Positions 6,984-14,552 of a stretch of DNA of 64,000 bases are shown here, piece by piece. The notes beneath the pieces are model-generated. The model had not been told where the DNA came from. It searched no databases and worked only from the letters and a program-made list of their open reading frames with translations. This stretch comes from Chitinophagaceae bacterium (lineage in GTDB: Bacteria > Bacteroidota > Bacteroidia > Chitinophagales > Chitinophagaceae). Numbering within the stretch: the stretch's first letter is position 1; each line of letters opens with the position of its first letter. The DNA lies in the NCBI GenBank assembly GCA_019752045.1, contig JAIEMP010000013.1:1-64000 (forward strand), in the 5' to 3' direction. The translations under genes and the position numbers were made by a program.

Positions 6984-9410
6984 ATGATGAAAAAATTGAT
7001 GCTGGGAATGTTGGTGATTTTATCACAACAAATTTCAGTGGCTCAGTACAAACTGAGCGGGAAAGTAATTGATGGAGTAACAAAAGCTCCGGTAGAAAAT
7101 GCAACGGTTGAAATTAACCGGATTGCTGTAACGCAAACAAATGCGGCAGGTATGTTCAGCACGGGTGTTGCAAAAAAAGGAACTTATCGTATCCGCATCA
7201 GCACTGTAGGTTACAAAACAGTGGAACAGGATGTGATGGTGAATGAAAAAGAAACCGGACTCCAGTTTTCATTGCAGCAACAGCAACTGATGCTGAAGTC
7301 TATTGAGATCAATGCCATCCGTGCAGGCGACCGGATGCCCTTTGCAAAAACCAATCTCAGTAAAAAAGAAATTGAGAAAGCAAATCTGGGACAGGATCTT
7401 CCATTCATTGTGAACCAAACGCCTGCTGTTGTTGTAAACTCCGATGCAGGAAATGGAATTGGATACACGGGCATCCGTATCCGTGGCAGCGATGCAACAA
7501 GAATCAACATGACATTGAATGGCATTCCTTACAATGATGCCGAAAGCCAGGGATTATTTTTTGTAAATCTTCCTGATTTTTCTTCTTCAGTCAATTCAAT
7601 TCAAATTCAGAGAGGTGTTGGTACTTCATCAAATGGTGGAGGTGCATTTGGAGCCACACTCAACTTAAGCACCAATGAGTTTAATGAAAAACCATATGCT
7701 GAAATAAATACAGGTGGCGGCAGTTTTAATACATTGCGGCAAACGATTAAAGCAGGAAGTGGTTTAATGGGTGGACATTTTACCGTTGACACCAGACTTT
7801 CATTCATAAACAGTGAAGGGTTTATTGACAGGGGAAGCTCAAATCTTGGTTCGTTGTATTTTTCTGCGGCATACATCAACAAAAAAACCTCCCTTCGTTT
7901 CAATGCATTTACAGGCAATGAAAAAACCTATCAATCATGGAACGGTATACCCGAAGCAAAACTGAAACGCAATGATGCAAAACTGATGGAGCATTATCTG
8001 AACAATGCATCATCGCTCTACCCTACGGTTGAAGATTCGCTGAATCTGTTTGCAAACAATAACAACAGAACATACAATGTGTTCCGGTACAACAATCAAA
8101 CAGATAATTACCGGCAGGATCATTACCAGTTATTCTTCAACCATGAATTAAATAAATACTGGAGCGTAAACAGCGCTTTCTTTTTAACACGTGGAAAAGG
8201 CTATTATGAAGAATACAAAGTAAAGGAGTCGCTGGATGATTATGGATTAAATGCTGTTGATGCAGACATCATCCGACAGTTGTGGTTAAACAACTGGTTT
8301 TACGGGACAACCTTTTCGGCACAATACAAAAAAGAAAAAGATCAGTTGAGTATTGGTGGTGCATATACCCGTTATAAAGGTTTGCATTACGGCAAAGTCA
8401 TCTGGAGCGAAGTAGCAGTGCCAAAAGATTATAAGTGGTACGATCTTGATGCGTATAAAAATGATTTTAACCTGTACACAAAATATCAGCGAAGGTTAAC
8501 TCCACGTTTGGAAGCATTTGCTGATTTGCAATACCGCAGTGTAACATATACCATCAACGGCTTTAGAAAAAACCCCACATTAAAATCTGGTGGTGATTTT
8601 AATTTCTTTAATCCAAAGCTGGGTATTTCGTATGCTGACAGTAAGGGCTGGCTTGGCTTTGCATCGTTCAGCGTTGGAAACAAAGAACCCAACCGGGAAG
8701 ATTTTGAAGCAGGTGCTGCACAAAAACCTAAACATGAAACTTTGTACGATCTGGAACTGAATATTGAAAAACGCAGTTCGGTTTTCAGTGCAGGTGTAAC
8801 AGGTTATTTGATGCGATATAAAAATCAATTGGTGTTAACAGGTCGTATTAATGATGTGGGCGCTTATACCAGAACAAACATCCCCGAGAGTTACCGTGCA
8901 GGTATTGAATTAACTGCTTCATTAAAACTCACTGATTGGTTTAACCTTGCTGCAAATGCAAGCTTCAGCCAAAACCGGGTGCTGAATTTTACAGAATTTG
9001 TAGATGATTATGATAATGGCGGACAAAAAGAAAATCTCTACAGGACTTCGCCACTTGCTTTTTCACTGGCTGTTGTAAGCGGAGCTACTGTGAATTTTAT
9101 TCCTGTAAAAAACGGAGAGATCAGTCTCATCAACAAATATGTATCACGCCAGTATCTTGATAACACCGGCAACAAGTCCAGAAGTATTGATCCGTTTTTT
9201 ATAAGTGATCTGCGTTTGAGTTATGGCATCCGTATAAAACGCATCAAAGAAATCAATCTGGTATTTCAAATAAATAATGCGTTCAATACATTGTATGAAG
9301 CAAACGGATATACCTTCAGCTATATCTATGCCGGCCAAACTATAACGGAGAATTTTTATTATCCCATGGCAGGAATAAACTTCCTTGCAGGAATCAATAT
9401 CAAACTGTAA
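6984..9410 (+). CDS. TonB-dependent receptor, predicted thiamine (precursor) importer
   Basis: An 808-residue outer-membrane receptor that would use TonB energy to import a ligand. A signal peptide (residues 1-20) is followed by a carboxypeptidase-regulatory-like beta-sandwich (about 22-105, 'GKVIDGVTKAPVENATVEI'), the plug domain (about 120-230, with 'GIRIRGSDATRINMTLNGIPYNDAESQG') and a C-terminal beta-barrel ending in an aromatic-rich strand. The TPP riboswitch 70 bp upstream is the main argument for thiamine or a precursor as ligand; TPP-controlled TonB receptors are known in Bacteroides. Either of two adjacent ATG codons could start it. No TPP biosynthesis gene is nearby. Confidence 0.9.
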   Translation: MMKKLMLGMLVILSQQISVAQYKLSGKVIDGVTKAPVENATVEINRIAVTQTNAAGMFSTGVAKKGTYRIRISTVGYKTVEQDVMVNEKETGLQFSLQQQQLMLKSIEINAIRAGDRMPFAKTNLSKKEIEKANLGQDLPFIVNQTPAVVVNSDAGNGIGYTGIRIRGSDATRINMTLNGIPYNDAESQGLFFVNLPDFSSSVNSIQIQRGVGTSSNGGGAFGATLNLSTNEFNEKPYAEINTGGGSFNTLRQTIKAGSGLMGGHFTVDTRLSFINSEGFIDRGSSNLGSLYFSAAYINKKTSLRFNAFTGNEKTYQSWNGIPEAKLKRNDAKLMEHYLNNASSLYPTVEDSLNLFANNNNRTYNVFRYNNQTDNYRQDHYQLFFNHELNKYWSVNSAFFLTRGKGYYEEYKVKESLDDYGLNAVDADIIRQLWLNNWFYGTTFSAQYKKEKDQLSIGGAYTRYKGLHYGKVIWSEVAVPKDYKWYDLDAYKNDFNLYTKYQRRLTPRLEAFADLQYRSVTYTINGFRKNPTLKSGGDFNFFNPKLGISYADSKGWLGFASFSVGNKEPNREDFEAGAAQKPKHETLYDLELNIEKRSSVFSAGVTGYLMRYKNQLVLTGRINDVGAYTRTNIPESYRAGIELTASLKLTDWFNLAANASFSQNRVLNFTEFVDDYDNGGQKENLYRTSPLAFSLAVVSGATVNFIPVKNGEISLINKYVSRQYLDNTGNKSRSIDPFFISDLRLSYGIRIKRIKEINLVFQINNAFNTLYEANGYTFSYIYAGQTITENFYYPMAGINFLAGINIKL

Positions 9411-9414
9411 ACGT

Positions 9415-9446
9415 AAAGAGGGAACAGAAATTTCTGTTCCCTCTTT
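9415..9446. terminator. Bidirectional terminator between convergent genes
   Basis: A 32-bp perfect palindrome (arm AAAGAGGGAACAGAAA) starts four bases after the TonB receptor stop codon and is followed by AAAA on the plus strand. Reading is possible from both sides, and it separates the receptor from the convergent rhodanese gene. Confidence 0.85.
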
Positions 9447-9491
9447 AAAATATTCTCGTGTTTCTTTGTATCTCTTTCCTCTGTATTGAAA

Positions 9492-9800
9492 TTATACACC
9501 AAATGTTGCTCTCCAAGCCAGCATACCACCTGTTACATTAATCACATTAGTAAAGCCCATCGTTTCTGCAAACATGCAGGCTTGTCCGCTGCGGTTACCG
9601 CTGCGGCAATAGAAAATGACTTCTTTATCTTTTAAACTTTCAAGCTCATCCATATCCATTGTTTGAATACGGCCCAACGGATGCAGGATGCCGCCAATAT
9701 TAAACTCTGCATGTTCATGCGGTTCACGCACATCAACAATATTTAATTGTTCGCCTGCATCTATTCTGGCTTTTAATTCTTCAACAGTAATTGTATTCAT
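9492..9800 (-). CDS. Single-domain rhodanese-like protein
   Basis: A 102-residue cytoplasmic protein consisting of one rhodanese domain. It carries the 'NIVDVREPHEHAEFNI' strand-loop and the active-site loop CRSGNRSG with catalytic Cys65, the position that carries the persulfide sulfur in sulfurtransferases. The six-residue loop length fits the sulfur-transferring class rather than the phosphatase class. The gene stands alone between a convergent receptor gene and a PASTA gene 170 bp away, and the sulfur acceptor cannot be told from context. Confidence 0.9.
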   Translation of the reverse strand: MNTITVEELKARIDAGEQLNIVDVREPHEHAEFNIGGILHPLGRIQTMDMDELESLKDKEVIFYCRSGNRSGQACMFAETMGFTNVINVTGGMLAWRATFGV

Positions 9801-9809
9801 AAAATGTAA

Positions 9810-9960
9810 AGTTTCCTGTTAGTAATAATCTTTTCTGCTGTACTTCCCTTTGTGTTCTTAGTGAAAAACTTCGTGAACTTTGTGATACCATCAAATTAAT
9901 AAAGCAAACTGTTACACAAAGGAGGCACAAAGATCACAATTAGAGTTTAAATTCAAAAGG
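9810..9960. repeat. Intergenic low-complexity CTTTGTG/CACAAAG repeats
   Basis: The gap between the PASTA and rhodanese genes holds imperfect short words (CCTTTGTGTTCTTAGTG, CTTCGTGAACTTTGTG) and the opposite orientation (ACACAAAGGAGGCACAAAG). The same word family recurs at 51137-51228. No gene is seen here. Confidence 0.6.
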
Positions 9961-9970
9961 GAATAAAATT

Positions 9971-10801
9971 TTAATACTCATTCTCTTTTTTCTCCATCAC
10001 CGCTTTTGGCTTTTGTATGGAATCAATCTTTGTGCGGTCCATACTGATGTATAAATCCATCAGCTGACCGCCACGGATGCGGATGGGTCTGCCTTCTTCA
10101 TCTCTCCGGGCAGGACTTTGCTTAATGACAAATGCATTACTGCTGTCGCCCACATTTCCATCAACAATTACAGCACCCAATAATAATTCATTACTTTCTA
10201 AAAATACTTTTGCCTCTGCAAACGTCATCCCAAGCAGATCAGGTACCATCATTTCTTTTTGTTTGATGCCACCACCCAACACCAGACTGATGCTGCTGCC
10301 CATAGGAATTTTTGAACCGGGTACAATATTATTTCCATTATACAATTGTTCCAGTACAGAGCCTACAGCAAAATCGGGTCTTGAAGAAGTATCTCCCAGT
10401 TTTAACCCAAGTGTATTAAGCTGCAGTTGCACACTGCGGTAAGTTTGGCCAACAAAGTTGGGTACAGCAACCAAGGGTGCTTCGGCCCTGTTTATGGTTA
10501 AATATACAGTGCGGTTTATTTTCACCAGTTCATCAGGTGCAGGTGATTGTTTTACCACTGATAATTTCGGCAAACTATCATAATACACGCTGTCCTGCAC
10601 TTCTACCTGAAATCCTTGTGACAGCAAAAGCTTTTTTGCACTCTCAATGGTTTGCCCTTTTACTTGTGGCACTTTAATATAATCGCCATGTTTGGTGATC
10701 ATATCCAGCAACTGAAAGAAAATAAACACTGCTGCAAAACCTAATACAAGGGCAACAATGAGATTGGTTAAAAAAGACCTGTTAGTAAGAAATGAAAACA
10801 C
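9971..10801 (-). CDS. Membrane-anchored PASTA domain protein
   Basis: A 276-residue protein with one N-terminal transmembrane helix (about residues 12-34) and three consecutive PASTA repeats (about 38-105, 108-178 and 186-258), each with a 'VPxxxGxxxxxAxxxLxxxGL' type opening. PASTA domains bind peptidoglycan or beta-lactam-like groups. Without a kinase or transpeptidase domain this is a stand-alone cell-wall sensing or scaffolding protein. It is 36 bp downstream of ddl on the same strand, so it is very likely co-transcribed with a peptidoglycan precursor gene, which fits an envelope role. The Lys/Glu-rich C-terminus is unordered. Confidence 0.88.
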   Translation of the reverse strand: MFSFLTNRSFLTNLIVALVLGFAAVFIFFQLLDMITKHGDYIKVPQVKGQTIESAKKLLLSQGFQVEVQDSVYYDSLPKLSVVKQSPAPDELVKINRTVYLTINRAEAPLVAVPNFVGQTYRSVQLQLNTLGLKLGDTSSRPDFAVGSVLEQLYNGNNIVPGSKIPMGSSISLVLGGGIKQKEMMVPDLLGMTFAEAKVFLESNELLLGAVIVDGNVGDSSNAFVIKQSPARRDEEGRPIRIRGGQLMDLYISMDRTKIDSIQKPKAVMEKKENEY

Positions 10802-10837
10802 AAGTAATGATTTAAGTATTCAATATCGTTAATAATC

Positions 10838-11836
10838 TTAAGAACGGTGATTTGCTGTTGCTTCATCTACTAAAGCAGAATAAAAAGTTTCCAGCGTCCA
10901 GCCCATGGCTTTTACCTGTTGTGGAACTATGCTGGCATCACTCTGGCCGGGTATTGTATTTATTTCTAACATAAACGGCACATTCAGCTCTTCATTGTAA
11001 ATAAAATCAATTCGTATAACACCACCGCAGTTAAATACAGCATAAACTTTTTTGGCCGCTTCGCCTACTTTGGCAAACATTTCATCTGTTGCTTTTGCCG
11101 GTGTAATTTCTGTACTCTTCCCTTGGTACTTAGCAACAAAATCAAAGAACTCCATATCAGCATCGGCAATTACTTCTGTCATGGGCATGGCAATGATTTC
11201 GCCTTTGTGTTTAAATACGCCAATGGTAAATTCTCTTCCACTGATCATTTCTTCTACCAATACCTGATCATCTTCGTTAAAAGCTTTTTCAATGGCTGCA
11301 GCAAGATCTTCCTGTTTACTCACTTTGCTCATACCAATACTGCTGCCGCCGTTGTTGGGTTTCACAAACACCGGGAGTTTTAACTGAATAGTTTTTGTAT
11401 CAACAGGTATGTGTTTAAACAGGTGTACACTTTTAGCTACATGAATGCCTGCAAAAGCTGCCACTGCAACCGTATATCGTTTGTTGAATGTGATAGCTGA
11501 TGTTGCTGCGCTGCAGGAGGTATAAGGCAGGTTCAATGTATCGAAATAGCCCTGCAGCTTTCCATCTTCACCGGGTGTGCCGTGCATACCAATAAAGATG
11601 CAATCAAACACAATTTTGTTTCCATCAACCGTAATGGTAAAATCATTTTTATTCACCGGTTGTTTGTAGCCGTTGGCCTCTTCGTATGTCCAGCCTTCTT
11701 TAGTAATATCAATTACAAATACATTGTATTTGCTTTTGTTTAAATGTGTGTAAATGGTTTTAGCGCTTTTGTAAGAGATTACCGATTCGCCGCTATAACC
11801 ACCCGTAACAAGGGCAATATTAATTGGTTGGTTCAT
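10838..11836 (-). CDS. ddl: D-alanine--D-alanine ligase
   Basis: A cytoplasmic ATP-grasp ligase that joins two D-Ala for peptidoglycan precursor synthesis. The 332-residue product has the N-terminal 'ALVTGGYSGESVIS' domain, the 'HGTPGEDGKLQGYFD' substrate loop, 'FVKPNNGGSSIGMSKV' and 'VEEMISGREFTIGV' of the ATP-grasp fold, and the metal-binding 'RIDFIY...FMLEINTIPGQSDASIVPQQ' end. Length is normal. It is followed at 36 bp by a PASTA-domain gene. The start is the only ATG before the conserved first strand. Confidence 0.96.
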   Translation of the reverse strand: MNQPINIALVTGGYSGESVISYKSAKTIYTHLNKSKYNVFVIDITKEGWTYEEANGYKQPVNKNDFTITVDGNKIVFDCIFIGMHGTPGEDGKLQGYFDTLNLPYTSCSAATSAITFNKRYTVAVAAFAGIHVAKSVHLFKHIPVDTKTIQLKLPVFVKPNNGGSSIGMSKVSKQEDLAAAIEKAFNEDDQVLVEEMISGREFTIGVFKHKGEIIAMPMTEVIADADMEFFDFVAKYQGKSTEITPAKATDEMFAKVGEAAKKVYAVFNCGGVIRIDFIYNEELNVPFMLEINTIPGQSDASIVPQQVKAMGWTLETFYSALVDEATANHRS

Positions 11837-11935
11837 GTAGTTGGTTTATACCCGAAAAACAATCCTGAATTCTATCTCCTGTATTAAATTTTCTGTCTTC
11901 TTTATTCCGCTTCTCTTTTCAATAATCCTGCCACA

Positions 11936-12055
11936 AAGGAATTCAAAATCCAAATTCCAAAAAACAAATTCCAAAAAACAAGCTCTTCGCTAAGCACGCC
12001 CCACTCACCTGCGCTAAAGCTTCGGTGAGCAGGCTCACTCATCATTCATCACTCA
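11936..12055. repeat. Intergenic low-complexity repeats
   Basis: The sequence contains AAATTCCAAAAAACA-type words, a palindromic stretch with CTCACC and GGTGAG arms, and a run of CATCACTCAT units that reaches the stop codon of the next gene. The AATCCAAATTCC words also occur inside the ABC ATPase gene (29.4 kb) and at 58.9 kb. No gene is seen. Confidence 0.6.
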
Positions 12056-12547
12056 TCACTCATTACTCATCTCAATCCCCGGATTCCCGGTATCCAACAC
12101 AAACTTCCATTTGCCGTCTTTTTGTTTGCGCCAGATGGAAAGGTAAGTTCCTCTCAGTGTGGTATCTTTTGTTGCAACTTTGTACACGCCATAGGTAAAA
12201 CCAAGATCATGTGCGGCCGACATATCTGCACCCTTTGGTTCCCATGTCATGGTAAAGGATGTGTCTTCCTGATTGTTCAGAAATTTAATTACATCACCTT
12301 CTATAATGGGTAAATAACCCGGGCGCAGTAACACGGCATCATCAGCAATAAATTCAAGAAAAGCTTTTTTCATGCCCATTTTTGAACTGGCTTCAGAAAA
12401 AGCCTGATCGGTTTGTACCATCTCCTCCAATGCCGCTTCGGTATCAATATCTTTGTTAGTTAACTGCTCATCGGACTTCTCCGATTGAAATACACAAGCA
12501 CTGAATAATACCGAAACAGTTAACAACAAAAACAAAGACTTCATCAT
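12056..12547 (-). CDS. Lipoprotein with NTF2-like (DUF4440/SnoaL-type) domain
   Basis: A protein of about 163 residues with a lipoprotein signal (lipobox LFSAC at about residue 17), so probably anchored in the outer membrane on the periplasmic side. The mature part reads as an NTF2-like fold of the DUF4440 type: an opening helix 'LEEMVQTDQAFSEASSKMGMKKAFLEFIADDAVLLRPG', a central 'TWEPKGADMS...LGFTYGVYKV' hairpin, and the terminal 'GTYLSIWRKQKDGKWKFVLDTGNPG' strands. Such domains often bind small ligands, and the substrate is unknown. The start at 12547 (or the next ATG, 12544) directly precedes the signal sequence. Confidence 0.75.
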   Translation of the reverse strand: MMKSLFLLLTVSVLFSACVFQSEKSDEQLTNKDIDTEAALEEMVQTDQAFSEASSKMGMKKAFLEFIADDAVLLRPGYLPIIEGDVIKFLNNQEDTSFTMTWEPKGADMSAAHDLGFTYGVYKVATKDTTLRGTYLSIWRKQKDGKWKFVLDTGNPGIEMSNE

Positions 12548-12656
12548 GCGTGCAAGATAATGATTCGCTCTATAAATTATACCGCAACGAATGGCTGTTA
12601 AGAGTTCTTTCACAAAAAGAAACAAGAAAAACCAATGCAGATTCTGCTAAAAAAGC

Positions 12657-12689
12657 AAGGTGAGAGTTTTCAAGCCCTCACCTTTTTTT
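12657..12689. terminator. Bidirectional hairpin terminator
   Basis: An 8-bp stem AAGGTGAG/CTCACCTT is followed by a T run on the plus strand and by TTGCTTTTTT on the minus strand. It lies in the 320-bp gap between the NTF2-like lipoprotein and the ferredoxin gene and probably ends ferredoxin transcription. The rest of the gap holds no gene. Confidence 0.6.
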
Positions 12690-12826
12690 AAACGGGAAAT
12701 ATCACCCGCCGTATTCCGGATTCGTTCTTACGGGAACTCATCCATCAGAGAAAATTCTTCTTGAAACCACCAGCGCAACTTATTGATGAAGCTGAATGGT
12801 TCTTCATTTAATTATTTATAAACTTC

Positions 12827-12871
12827 AGCCCTGTCTCCCTCTCCTTATGAGAGGGAATGAGGGTGAGGTCA
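12827..12871. repeat. Intergenic CCCTCTCC/GAGAGGG hairpin repeat
   Basis: A GC-rich imperfect hairpin with arms CCCTCTCC and GAGAGGG next to the ferredoxin stop codon. Related words occur upstream of the thioesterase gene (31608-31647), after queA (31479-31497) and before the SGNH gene (about 38727-38752), so it looks like a dispersed repeat. Confidence 0.55.
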
Positions 12872-13216
12872 AATATGCAATTTCCCTTTCCGCTCCAGCA
12901 ACTGATCCACGGTTTCCTGATACATTTCATCCGGTACACAGCAATCAACCGGACAAACACTGGCGCACTGCGGTTCTTCATGAAAACCCTGACACTCGGT
13001 ACACTTGTTGGGTGTAATATAATAGGTATCCATGCTAACCGGTGCATTCTTTGCAGCCGCATCTACAATTGTTCCGTCAATTAACGTATAACTTCCTTTT
13101 ACTGTTGTGCCATCTGCAATTGCCCATTCTACACCACCTTCGTAAATAGCATTGTTCGGACATTCGGGTTCGCAGGCCCCGCAGTTAATACATTCTTCTG
13201 TAATTTTTATTGCCAT
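12869..13216 (-). CDS. Ferredoxin with two [4Fe-4S] cluster motifs
   Basis: A 115-residue electron carrier with two Cys motifs: [12 protein letters not shown] (residues about 9-20) and [18 protein letters not shown] (about 74-91), separated by an insertion of about 50 residues. The spacing of the second motif (CxxC...C...CP with a longer gap) is that of YfhL-type bacterial ferredoxins. It is divergent from an acyl-CoA reductase gene across about 150 bp. The two are often neighbours in Bacteroidota, which suggests the ferredoxin could serve that or another reductive reaction, but this is inference. Confidence 0.93.
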   Translation of the reverse strand: MAIKITEECINCGACEPECPNNAIYEGGVEWAIADGTTVKGSYTLIDGTIVDAAAKNAPVSMDTYYITPNKCTECQGFHEEPQCASVCPVDCCVPDEMYQETVDQLLERKGKLHI

Positions 13217-13328
13217 ACTGTTTTGAATTTTTCCGGGTTTGTGTTGATTTTTGGTTTTCGTTTTTCCTGTAATAAAAGTACAATAAAAACGAATTCAGCA
13301 AACTAATCGTCAAAGGCTTTTGTTCATT

Positions 13329-13336
13329 TACATTTG
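13329..13336 (+). promoter_or_regulatory. Predicted -7 box for the acyl-CoA reductase gene
   Basis: TACATTTG matches TAnnTTTG and lies 28 bp before the ATG. It forms part of a short inverted repeat, CATTTG-cagtt-CAAATG. No TTTG is found at the -33 position. Confidence 0.45.
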
Positions 13337-13363
13337 CAGTTCAAATGTAAAATAAACCGCTGA

Positions 13364-14359
13364 ATGAATGTACAACAAAGAGTGGAAATTTTAGTGCAGT
13401 TGGGTGCATATATTTCTGCACAGGATCCGCAATGGGAAGATGCTAAACGCCGTGCCGAACAATTCAATCACTGGTTTACCCCTGCCTTTACAGCCATGGC
13501 AGCAAACAGCATTGCCAGCGCCTTTTTACAAAAAGAAAAACTGGAACAATGGGTGGCCCATTATCATGTGGATGATAACATACAACCTAAGACCGTTGGT
13601 ATTATCATGGCCGGCAATATTCCACTTGTTGGCTTTCACGATTTTTTATGTGTGTTCATCAGCGGACATAAACAGGTATGCAAACTTTCGAGCAAAGACG
13701 ATATTCTGCTGAAACATCTCGTTGAAAAAATGATTGAATGGAATCCATCCGTTGCTGATCATGTACGTTTTGATACGATGTTGAAAGATTGCGATGCATA
13801 CATTGCAACGGGCAGTAATAACAGTGCCCGTTATTTCGATTATTATTTTGGCCGCTACCCTTCCATCATTCGTCGTAACCGAACTTCTGTTGCAGTACTC
13901 ACCGGCTACGAAACTCCCGAACAACTTTCGTTGCTGGCCGATGACGTGATGACGTATTTTGGTTTGGGTTGTCGTAACGTTACACAGATCTATACACCTG
14001 CAGCTTATGATTTTGTTCCCTTGCTTGCTGCACTAAAAAAATACAGTTGGATGTTCGATCATCACAAGTACCGCAACAATTACGATTATCAGCTGGCCAT
14101 TTATTTAATGAACAACAAGTACTACATGACCAACGATTGTATTGTACTGGTTGAAAACAGCAACCCCTTCTCTCCTATTGGTACACTGCATTATCATTTT
14201 TACGAAAATCTGGATGAATTAACTGCACAATTAAAAACCAACGATCAGGTACAAGCCATTGTTGGTGCAAATGCATTAGCATTTGGACAAGCACAACAAC
14301 CATCGCTCATGGATTATGCAGATGGCGTTGATGTAATGGCGTTTTTGTTGGGGTTGTAA
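13364..14359 (+). CDS. Acyl-CoA reductase, LuxC-like
   Basis: A 331-residue protein of the LuxC / aldehyde dehydrogenase superfamily, predicted to reduce an acyl-CoA (or acyl-thioester) to the aldehyde with NAD(P)H. It shows the cofactor-binding 'VGIIMAGNIPLVGFHDFL', the 'ATGSNNSARYFDYYFGRYPSIIRRNR' segment, and 'YFGLGCRNVTQIY' in which Cys203 is the probable catalytic nucleophile. It is shorter than true LuxC (about 480 residues), which is normal for the Bacteroidota family annotated 'acyl-CoA reductase'. The true substrate is not known. The gene faces away from the ferredoxin gene. Confidence 0.85.
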   Translation: MNVQQRVEILVQLGAYISAQDPQWEDAKRRAEQFNHWFTPAFTAMAANSIASAFLQKEKLEQWVAHYHVDDNIQPKTVGIIMAGNIPLVGFHDFLCVFISGHKQVCKLSSKDDILLKHLVEKMIEWNPSVADHVRFDTMLKDCDAYIATGSNNSARYFDYYFGRYPSIIRRNRTSVAVLTGYETPEQLSLLADDVMTYFGLGCRNVTQIYTPAAYDFVPLLAALKKYSWMFDHHKYRNNYDYQLAIYLMNNKYYMTNDCIVLVENSNPFSPIGTLHYHFYENLDELTAQLKTNDQVQAIVGANALAFGQAQQPSLMDYADGVDVMAFLLGL

Positions 14360-14552
14360 GTTTTTTGATTTCCGGCTGATGAATGTGTGGCATCAATTGT
14401 TGCGTCGCACACTTGTACTTTCTGTTTCCATAGCAGCATGCAAACCGGTCGGCCCGCTGCGGCGGTCTGAACGATTTGTTCAAGAAATGGAACTACTATT
14501 CAAATCCCTTTATATCCATCTTTTACTTATTTTGTGAAACAAACCACACCCA

